Shown here in pieces: positions 1 through 5,287 of a stretch of DNA of 5,287 nt. Made by a program: the position numbers and the translations under genes. The notes beneath the pieces are model-generated. The model had not been told where the DNA came from. It ran no database searches and saw nothing but the letters and a program-made list of their open reading frames with translations. Within the stretch, counting starts at the first letter, position 1. Each line of letters starts with the position of its first letter. Origin of the DNA: Oscillospiraceae bacterium (GTDB lineage Bacteria > Bacillota > Clostridia > Oscillospirales > Oscillospiraceae); contig JAISFB010000095.1 in the NCBI GenBank assembly GCA_031263805.1, positions 1-5,287 of the forward strand, in the 5' to 3' direction.

Positions 1-2480
1 TTCACAGACAGCCCCCGGCTCGCCGCGATCTCCGAGCGCGAGAGCCCGTGACAGATGTCGGACAGTATATCCCTCTCGCGCACCGTCAGCGGCGATAAGT
101 CCTCCCCGTCCCGCGAGCGCTCTGAATTATCCGAAATGATATATCCCAGCTTTTTCGCGTAAGTGGACGATTTTTTATGTATCGTATCAAGCCATTTAAG
201 CGGTATCGAGCCGCCGCCCCTTTTCGCCGCGGCGGACGTCAGCGTCCGCATATCGCGCCCGAGCTCTATGAAGGGCATATCAAGCTTGTCGCCGGCTGAA
301 ATCTCATACGCCTCGCGCAGAGTTTCTATCGCCGCGTCCTTATCGCCCGTGTGATAAAGGCACACAGCCCTGTGCGCCGCCGCGTCGATCCGCCCGAGCA
401 GGAACGCCTCCGCGCCGTATCTGCCGCGGTTTTCCTCAAGCGTCGCGAGCCCCGAGTGATACCGCTTTTCCACGAGAAAATATTTCGTCCTCACGATGCT
501 TTCCAGCCCGAAGGAGAGCGAGTTGAGATCGCTTTTTTCAAACTCGCTTTTCAGCCAGGCGGGGATCAACTTCGTCTGGCGCGTCTGCGCGTAAAACCAG
601 CCCATGACGATATCGTGCAGGGTGTAGCGGTTCAGGAATTCCTCATACGCGAGCATCGCCTCAAGCCGGCGTATGAGCTCCCGCAGCTTCGCCGGGTTTC
701 CGAGGTGTATGTTTATGCGCAAAAGAAACATCAGCGCGCGGTGCTCCACCTGAAACTGCTCCGCCTCGCGCGCTTTTTGCAGCGCTATGCTCGCGAATCT
801 TTCCGCGTTCCCGATATCCGCCTTGTAATACGCAGCCTCGCAATCCGCGAGCTCCGTCAGCCCGCGGAACATCCCATCCTTCGCTTTCTCGGCGTAGTGA
901 GCGTATACGGCGAATATCTCGTTCCCGCGCTCCAGCTCTCCCTGCGGCGACGGATATCCGACGCGGCAGACGTAGGACGCTACAAGCGCCCGTTCCCGCG
1001 GGCCGAACGCGATTTTTCCGCCGAGCTCAAAGTGCTCGTAGCCTTTCGCGAACGTCTCCTCATAGTCGCGCTCGTTCGTGTAAACGCTCGTAAAAATCCC
1101 GATGAAGCCGAGGTTCAGCCAGCATTCGGACAAAAGCCTGTGCTTTTCCGGGCTGTCCGGCTTCGGCTCGTACATCGCGATAACGCGCCGCGCCTCCGCC
1201 TTCGACTCGTCGAACATCGCGAGGGCCTGATAGAGCTTTATGCGGATGACGTACAGCCGCACGTCCCAGTCGAACGCCCAGTCCGGCGTCCTGTCCAGAA
1301 CGTCGAGCAGGAACCGCGCCAGACGGGGCGGCGTCATCCGCGTCAGCGCGTGCGCCACGTCAGCGACGCCGCGGTAATCCTCCGCCTTTTCGTAATACGT
1401 CACGGCGTCCGAATTAAAGCCGTTCTCGCGGCACCATCTCGCGGCGCGCGAGTATACGTCCTTTTCGTCCTCCCGCGTCAAAAGCCCGCTTTTCCCGCGC
1501 AGGAATTCGAGAAAAAGATGATGCGCGCGGAACGTATCCGTATACGCGTCATATCTGACGAAGGCGCTTATATTCCCCGACTCAACGGTTTTTTCCGCGT
1601 CCGGGGACAGCTCTCTCAGAAACGCCGTCGGCAGGCGGTCGATGAGCGCAAGCTTCACCAGCAGCTTTTTCTGCGTCTCCGAAAGCGGCGAGAAAACCGC
1701 CGTATCCATAAGCTTAAAAATCCCGGACCTCATAGAGGCGAGCGCGTGCTCCCGCTTCGCCGCGCCGCCCTTCAGCGCGAGGCTTATCAGACGGACGGCG
1801 AACGGCCAGCCCCCCGTCGCGATATGGATATCCGTCACGTCGCGCGACTCTAACTCAAGCCCGAGCTTGTCAAAATATTCGCGCAGCTCGTCCTTGTCAA
1901 ACCGCAGCTCGTCCTCGTCTATTCTGCTGACAAGCCCGTGCGCCAAAAATCCGAGAGTGTTTATCCGGGTCTCGGTCCGCGATATGAGCACGGTCGTGAC
2001 GTTTTGCTGCGGCTCCGCCAGCGCGCGCTCGACGAAGCGCACGACGGCCTCGCTTTCTATCAGATGAAAATCGTCCAATATGAAAACGCGCCTTATTTCG
2101 GGCCGGGACTTTGTTTTTATGAGCGCGAAATATCGCTCGTACTGCCTTTCCGACTCGGGGAGCCCGAGCTCCTTAAGATTCGCCGCGAGCTCCGCGTTCA
2201 CGGGCGCGATCGCCTTCACAAAGCCCTCCCAAAACCGTTCCCCGAGATTATCGGACGCGGAAAGCGGTATCCAGAACCTTCTCGCGCCGCGCTCACGCGC
2301 GAGAAACGCGCTGACCGTCTGCGTTTTGCCGTACCCGGTACCCGCCGTCACCGCGACGACCGGGGCTCGCATCGCTTTTTCAAACAGCGCGTTAACACGC
2401 TCGCGCTCAAAGAACTCGCCCGCATCCAACGGACTGTTGTCCGCCGCCGCCAATATTCCGTTCCGACTCACGGCCCGCAT
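1..2480 (-). CDS. MalT/LAL-type LuxR-family transcriptional regulator, large ATP-binding (STAND) protein, C-terminus cut by window edge
   Basis: Likely a cytoplasmic, inducer-responsive transcription activator of the MalT/LAL class, in which an ATPase switch and a sensor of helical repeats control a C-terminal LuxR-type DNA-binding domain. I translated the frame by hand: it stays open for 826 codons from ATG 2480 to the left edge. In order: Walker A AGTGYGKT at residues 46-53; Walker B RVFILDD at 131-137; the STAND-type GGWPF motif near 223-227; FRAHHLFLEFL from 317, matching the Fr.H.Lf..fL motif of MalT relatives; a long alpha-helical, TPR-like region from about 335 to 780; then the LuxR helix-turn-helix, starting LTVRERDIL at 798 and continuing through GLSRSEIAASRGLSV at 826. 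Roughly 30 more residues should lie outside the window, giving about 855-860, normal for the class. The start is uncertain: AGAGGAG sits directly against ATG 2480, so GTG 2471 may be used instead. It has its own predicted promoter. The effector and target genes cannot be read from the sequence; control of the adjacent operon is inference. Confidence 0.93.
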   Translation of the reverse strand, partial: MRAVSRNGILAAADNSPLDAGEFFERERVNALFEKAMRAPVVAVTAGTGYGKTQTVSAFLARERGARRFWIPLSASDNLGERFWEGFVKAIAPVNAELAANLKELGLPESERQYERYFALIKTKSRPEIRRVFILDDFHLIESEAVVRFVERALAEPQQNVTTVLISRTETRINTLGFLAHGLVSRIDEDELRFDKDELREYFDKLGLELESRDVTDIHIATGGWPFAVRLISLALKGGAAKREHALASMRSGIFKLMDTAVFSPLSETQKKLLVKLALIDRLPTAFLRELSPDAEKTVESGNISAFVRYDAYTDTFRAHHLFLEFLRGKSGLLTREDEKDVYSRAARWCRENGFNSDAVTYYEKAEDYRGVADVAHALTRMTPPRLARFLLDVLDRTPDWAFDWDVRLYVIRIKLYQALAMFDESKAEARRVIAMYEPKPDSPEKHRLLSECWLNLGFIGIFTSVYTNERDYEETFAKGYEHFELGGKIAFGPRERALVASYVCRVGYPSPQGELERGNEIFAVYAHYAEKAKDGMFRGLTELADCEAAYYKADIGNAERFASIALQKAREAEQFQVEHRALMFLLRINIHLGNPAKLRELIRRLEAMLAYEEFLNRYTLHDIVMGWFYAQTRQTKLIPAWLKSEFEKSDLNSLSFGLESIVRTKYFLVEKRYHSGLATLEENRGRYGAEAFLLGRIDAAAHRAVCLYHTGDKDAAIETLREAYEISAGDKLDMPFIELGRDMRTLTSAAAKRGGGSIPLKWLDTIHKKSSTYAKKLGYIISDNSERSRDGEDLSPLTVRERDILSDICHGLSRSEIAASRGLSV

Positions 2481-2487
2481 CTCCTCT
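2481..2487 (-). promoter_or_regulatory. Ribosome binding site of the regulator, abutting ATG and better spaced for a GTG
   Basis: On the minus strand AGAGGAG ends at 2481 and the first ATG begins at 2480, leaving no spacer. Initiation normally needs about 5-9 nt. The in-frame GTG at 2471-2469 (codon 4) lies 9 nt after the motif and would be a better-spaced start. Upstream there is no ATG, GTG or TTG in frame before a TAA stop around 2543-2545, so the start cannot lie further upstream. Confidence 0.6.
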
Positions 2488-2540
2488 AAGTTTGTTGAAC
2501 TCCGATCCTCACGCCACCAGCCTTTTCCGCTATGTGCTGC

Positions 2541-2569
2541 ATTTTAACAAACGCGGCGGGGAATTACAA
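2541..2569 (-). promoter_or_regulatory. Predicted sigma-70-type promoter for the regulator gene
   Basis: Reading the minus strand, TTGTAA (2569-2564, 4 of 6 matches to TTGACA) is followed by exactly 17 nt and then TAAAAT (2546-2541, 5 of 6 matches to TATAAT). Transcription would begin near 2534, leaving a leader of about 50 nt before the regulator. The promoter begins just after the mobB stop codon in otherwise GC-rich DNA, which argues that the regulator is at least partly an independent transcription unit. No operator repeat is obvious around it. Confidence 0.55.
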
Positions 2570-2574
2570 GCTTA

Positions 2575-3084
2575 TCAGAGAATTTCCGGTTTTTCGCCGC
2601 GCGGCAAAGCGCCGCACAGAAAATCCGCGATACCGGATATATCATCAAGCGCAAACACAGAACCACTAAACTCGTCAACCGGAACATCCGACATCACAGC
2701 GATACATTCCGACGGGTCTACGGCAAAGCCGAGGCCCGCCCCGGCGCGCCTGAGCGCGATTTTCGGGTACGGGCCTGTTTTATAACCTTCCGTCAGGATA
2801 ATGTCCACGTCCGTGACGGCGGATATGAGCTTTTCAAACGATATTTTGCGGTTTTCCATAACGGCGGCGTGAGTGTCAGACGCTATCGCGACGACGTCCG
2901 CGCCGGCGCGCGTAAAGCGCCACGAGTCTTTTCCCTGTTTATCAATGTCAAAGTCGTGCGCGTCGTGCTTGACGGCGGCGACGCGCAGCCCGCGGCGCTT
3001 TAGCTCCCGCACAAGGCTTTCAAGCATAGTCGTTTTCCCTGTGCCGGAGTAAGCGACGACGGAAAAGACGGGAATGTGCGCCAT
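2575..3084 (-). CDS. mobB: Molybdopterin-guanine dinucleotide biosynthesis protein MobB
   Basis: A small cytoplasmic GTP-binding P-loop protein that in characterised bacteria assists MobA in attaching GMP to molybdopterin to make the bis-MGD cofactor of molybdo- and tungsto-enzymes. The 169 residues match the family length (E. coli MobB is about 175). Visible signatures: P-loop AYSGTGKTT at 11-19; VKHDAHDFDID at 38-48 followed by GKDSWRFTRAGAD at 51-63, the highly characteristic MobB block; LTEGYK at 97-102; and PKI at 106-108. ATG 3084 places the P-loop at the expected distance from the N-terminus; its upstream region has only a weak GGCGGG purine stretch. It lies 15 nt after the symporter stop codon, so it is probably co-transcribed and perhaps translationally coupled. 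No mobA or molybdo-enzyme gene is present in this window, so its tie to its neighbours is unclear. The family call is firm. Confidence 0.95.
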   Translation of the reverse strand: MAHIPVFSVVAYSGTGKTTMLESLVRELKRRGLRVAAVKHDAHDFDIDKQGKDSWRFTRAGADVVAIASDTHAAVMENRKISFEKLISAVTDVDIILTEGYKTGPYPKIALRRAGAGLGFAVDPSECIAVMSDVPVDEFSGSVFALDDISGIADFLCGALPRGEKPEIL

Positions 3085-3099
3085 TTGCGGCCCGCCGTC

Positions 3100-4632
3100 T
3101 TACGCTGCTTTCCCGAGCGGGGTCTTCTTCGGGAAGACGAAGCTGAATACGAGCGTCGCGACAAGCGCGACGGCGACGGCGGCGTATGTTTCGGTAATCC
3201 CATCGGAGATGGGATAGTGTCCCGCGACAATATCATATACCTTCCAGAACACCGCGACGACGCCCGTGAGCACCATGCTCCAGCACGCGCCCTTCTCGCT
3301 CGCCTTCTTCCAATAGATACCCAGCAGCACGACGACAAAGATCGCGCCGCGCAGAGAGTACGCCGCGTAAACTATATCGAGCACAGCCGAAAGGTCCACA
3401 AGCGCAATCGCGGCGACGGCGCAGATGACGCCGGAGACGGCGGTGACGACGCGGCTTACAAACAGCACCTGCTTATCCGACGCGTCCGGCTTGAGCACGC
3501 GCTGATACAGGTCTTTAGTGACCATTGTGCCGGCTGAGAGGATGATGGGGGAGACCGTTGAGATGATCGCCGCGAGTATCGCCGCGAGAACAAGACCGCC
3601 GACGACGCCGCTGATCAAGGTGTTGGAGTGCAGATATGTACCGGTCATCAGCGTGGGCAGCGCGTCCTTGCCGGTGATCAGCACATTGTCGGCGTTATAG
3701 AGCATTTCGCCCTTGTTGAACATCGCCTTTGCCGCCATACCCAGCAGCGCCGTGAAGATGCCGAACGGAGCCGTTACGAGCGCTGTGATGATGCACGCCT
3801 TTTTCGCCGTGGATACGTCCTTCGCGGCGAGAACGGGCTGTATGCCGGCCTGCGCCGTACACGCGCCGAGCAGGGACGCTATGACCCAGCTTGACACTCT
3901 GGAGAAGCCTATCGTAAGCATTCCGAGGTATCCGCCCGCCTCTTGCTGCTGAGGGCCGGCTTTCCCCGTAGCGGCGATCGCCGCCTCTGTCGCGGCTGAG
4001 ATGTTGTCCTTGTCGAGCCATTTCATCAGCTCGCCGAAGCCGCCTACTTTCACGAGCGCGAATATCACGCCTATTATAACGCCGCCGTACATGGCGAAGA
4101 TATGCATCTTATTCGTGCTCGCGACGGCGTTCATCCCGCCCGCGAGCGTATATACTATAAATAATACCGCGAAGACGAGGACTACAGGGGTGAACGAGAG
4201 GCCCAGCAGATTCTCACCGAGCTTGCCCGCCGCCACCATTTGCGACAGCCCCACCGCGAGCATTACTATGACGAGCAATATGCTGGACACCGTGCGCGCC
4301 TTAACGCCGAAGAATTTTTCTATAATGCCCGGCACCGTAACGCTGTTGAGACTGCGGTATAGCTTGGCGAACAGCATAGCGAGGAAGAACACGCCTATGC
4401 CGTTTGCTATCGTATACCACGCGCCGGACAGCCCGTAGTTGAACCCGTATTCGGATACGCCGGTCGTCGCCGTGCCGCCGAGCCACTCGCCGGCGCTGGC
4501 GGCGACAATGGCGAAAACGCCCATCGCCGCGCCGTGAAAGCTGTCCGAGGTCTTTGTCCTGCGCATCGACAGAACTCCGATCAGTACGGTCACTGCGATA
4601 TAGAGAAGGATGATGATAAGCTGGATGTTCGT
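3100..4632 (-). CDS. Sodium:solute symporter (SSS/SLC5 family), substrate unknown, apparent ACG start
   Basis: A multi-pass inner-membrane transporter of the LeuT-fold SSS family that couples solute uptake to sodium. About 13 hydrophobic segments can be seen, as expected. Numbered from GTG 4593 (497 residues), helix 2 contains AASAGEWLGGTATTG (31-45), the glycine-rich unwound region of the family; the segment IISTVSPIILSAG followed by VTKDLYQRVL resembles the PutP helix that carries its sodium-ligand Ser-Thr pair, here S345-T346. The loop TAQAGIQPVLAAKD precedes the next helix. The last residues PKKTPLGKAA form a short cytoplasmic tail. The start is odd: AGGAGG (4646-4641) lies 8 nt before ACG 4632, which opens NIQLIIILLYIAV and completes the first membrane helix, whereas GTG 4593 removes 13 residues of that helix and has no Shine-Dalgarno site. 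Substrate is not determinable; the CoA-transferase 31 nt upstream suggests a carboxylate, but this is inference. Confidence 0.93.
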   Translation of the reverse strand, partial: TNIQLIIILLYIAVTVLIGVLSMRRTKTSDSFHGAAMGVFAIVAASAGEWLGGTATTGVSEYGFNYGLSGAWYTIANGIGVFFLAMLFAKLYRSLNSVTVPGIIEKFFGVKARTVSSILLVIVMLAVGLSQMVAAGKLGENLLGLSFTPVVLVFAVLFIVYTLAGGMNAVASTNKMHIFAMYGGVIIGVIFALVKVGGFGELMKWLDKDNISAATEAAIAATGKAGPQQQEAGGYLGMLTIGFSRVSSWVIASLLGACTAQAGIQPVLAAKDVSTAKKACIITALVTAPFGIFTALLGMAAKAMFNKGEMLYNADNVLITGKDALPTLMTGTYLHSNTLISGVVGGLVLAAILAAIISTVSPIILSAGTMVTKDLYQRVLKPDASDKQVLFVSRVVTAVSGVICAVAAIALVDLSAVLDIVYAAYSLRGAIFVVVLLGIYWKKASEKGACWSMVLTGVVAVFWKVYDIVAGHYPISDGITETYAAVAVALVATLVFSFVFPKKTPLGKAA

Positions 4633-4640
4633 AAAAACCG

Positions 4641-4646
4641 CCTCCT
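4641..4646 (-). promoter_or_regulatory. Strong Shine-Dalgarno site pointing at ACG 4632 of the symporter
   Basis: A perfect AGGAGG on the minus strand, preceded by an A-rich stretch (4660-4647) of the sort that helps ribosome loading. The next in-frame codon at ideal spacing (8 nt) is ACG at 4632-4630. An in-frame TAG lies just upstream, overlapping the motif, so the coding region cannot begin earlier. The first conventional start codon, GTG 4593, is 47 nt from the motif, too far for it to serve. Confidence 0.8.
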
Positions 4647-4663
4647 AATTTTTTGTTTTTCGG

Positions 4664-5287
4664 TTAAATCATTGACCCGATTTTTTCCGAGATTATGAGT
4701 TCCGCGCCTGTTTTCGATACAACGTCCTCAACGGACACGCCCGGGGCGAGCTCTTCGAGCACGAGGCCCTTGTCGGTCTTGTGCAGGACGCATAGCTCGG
4801 AGATTATATAGTCCACTTCGCCCGCCGCCGTCAGCGGCAGGGTGCATTTTTTCAGTATCTTCGGGTTGCCTTTCTTGTCACAGTGCTCCGTCATTATGAG
4901 CACTTTTTTCGCGCCGGCGACAAGGTCCATAGCGCCGCCCATTCCGGCGGCCGTCTTGCCCGGGATCATCCAGTTGGCGAGGTTGCCTTCCTGATCGACT
5001 TCGTAAGCGCCGAGCACCGTGGCCGCGACGTGCCCACCCCGGATATATCCGAACGACGTGAAGCTGTCAAAGCAGCAGCCGCCGACGCGCAGCTTAGACA
5101 CGCTGCCGCCCGCGTCCACAACGTCGGGGTCGGTCCACTCGCCGTCCGCCGGCGGGCCGGCGAGCCCGATGGCGCCGTTTTCCGTATCGACCCACACGTC
5201 GATGCCCTCGGGCAAAAAGTCGAGGCATTTTGTCGGCATACCGATGCCGAGATTGACAAGGTCGCCGTCCTCAAAGAACCGCGCCGT
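4664..5287 (-). CDS. 3-oxoacid-type CoA-transferase subunit B (AtoA/ScoB family), N-terminus cut by window edge
   Basis: Beta subunit of a class I CoA-transferase, a cytoplasmic enzyme moving CoA between an acyl-CoA and a free carboxylate through a glutamyl-CoA thioester; the alpha subunit is expected just upstream, outside the window. The frame runs to the right edge: 16 codons precede ATG 5239 and encode FFEDGDLVNLGIGMPT, the normal N-terminal motif of the family, so 5239 is an internal Met and not the start. About a dozen residues are missing from a normal length near 216-220. The catalytic Glu should be the E of TENG (codon 5182-5180). Other hallmarks shared with AtoA are IRGGH, GNLANWMIPGK, GMGGAMDLVAGAKKV, TEHCDKKG, PKILKKCTLPLT and APGVSVEDV. 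The residues around the catalytic Glu (VDTENGAIG) differ from the usual (L/F)(H/Q)SENG form, so the substrate may not be acetoacetate. It ends in TAA, 31 nt before the symporter. Confidence 0.93.
   Translation of the reverse strand, partial: TARFFEDGDLVNLGIGMPTKCLDFLPEGIDVWVDTENGAIGLAGPPADGEWTDPDVVDAGGSVSKLRVGGCCFDSFTSFGYIRGGHVAATVLGAYEVDQEGNLANWMIPGKTAAGMGGAMDLVAGAKKVLIMTEHCDKKGNPKILKKCTLPLTAAGEVDYIISELCVLHKTDKGLVLEELAPGVSVEDVVSKTGAELIISEKIGSMI

Noticed and set aside
351..1853. A 500-codon open frame on the plus strand
   Set aside because: It is codon-for-codon antisense to the regulator, whose frame, Walker motifs and LuxR domain are clear. High GC at third positions removes stops from the opposite strand; the product is Arg/Leu-rich and resembles no family.
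2486..2542. An 18-codon minus-strand ORF (MQHIAEKAGG...) ending 5 nt before the regulator ATG, a possible leader peptide
   Set aside because: It lacks a Shine-Dalgarno site and its ATG overlaps the predicted -10 element, so it would not be on the transcript from that promoter. It has no run of regulatory codons.
1642..2547. Several overlapping plus-strand ORFs of 140-185 codons
   Set aside because: They are opposite or out of frame with the ATPase domain of the regulator, have Ser/Arg-rich low-quality translations, and match nothing recognisable.
3000..4021. Minus-strand ORFs of 108-112 codons at 3000-3338 and 3695-4021
   Set aside because: They lie in another frame inside the symporter and mobB, whose membrane helices and P-loop identify the true frame.
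4636..4665. Weak inverted repeat AACCG/CGGTT with a 20-nt loop holding the AGGAGG, followed by T residues
   Set aside because: Only five base pairs with a large A-rich loop; too weak to be a terminator or a convincing translational switch.
4664..5239. Reading ATG 5239 as the start of the CoA-transferase subunit
   Set aside because: The frame is open to the window edge and the 16 preceding codons encode the conserved FFEDGDLVNLGIG segment, so this Met is internal.

Overview
All genes in this 5.3 kb window read on the minus strand, so transcription runs from high to low coordinates. It is GC-rich bacterial DNA, densely coding, with strong GC bias at codon third positions but frequent ATA and TAT codons, and strong Shine-Dalgarno sites. 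The gene types (CoA-transferase, sodium:solute symporter, mobB, a very large MalT-type LuxR regulator) fit an anaerobic, carboxylate- or amino-acid-fermenting bacterium. A Synergistetes (Cloacibacillus/Synergistes-like) or GC-rich clostridial host is my guess from style and gene content only; there is no rRNA or other marker gene to prove it.

Layout from the right edge: (1) 5287-4664, subunit B of a 3-oxoacid-type (AtoA/ScoB family) CoA-transferase, missing only its first dozen or so residues. (2) After 31 nt, a sodium:solute symporter of about 510 residues ending at 3100; its best ribosome binding site points to an ACG codon at 4632-4630, not to a normal start codon. (3) After 15 nt, mobB (3084-2575), the GTPase associated with molybdenum cofactor biosynthesis. 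These three are closely spaced and probably one transcript. (4) A 94-nt gap holding a good sigma-70-like promoter (TTGTAA, 17 nt, TAAAAT). (5) 2480-1, an ATP-binding MalT/LAL-type regulator open for 826 codons, running off the left edge inside its LuxR-type DNA-binding domain.

How they may work together: the symporter would bring in a small solute (an organic acid or amino acid-like compound is plausible), the CoA-transferase would move CoA between carboxylic acids to activate a substrate, and the neighbouring regulator, with its own promoter, could sense the inducer and switch the upstream operon. mobB has no obvious link to either and may be a passenger or serve a molybdo/tungsto-enzyme elsewhere. 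The functional link is inference from gene order. I found no RNA gene, mobile element, CRISPR array or clear terminator, and no gene-free stretch above 100 bases. I do not see evidence for a new kind of biological system; the most notable points are the anomalous symporter start, the ambiguous regulator start and the divergent active-site motif of the CoA-transferase.
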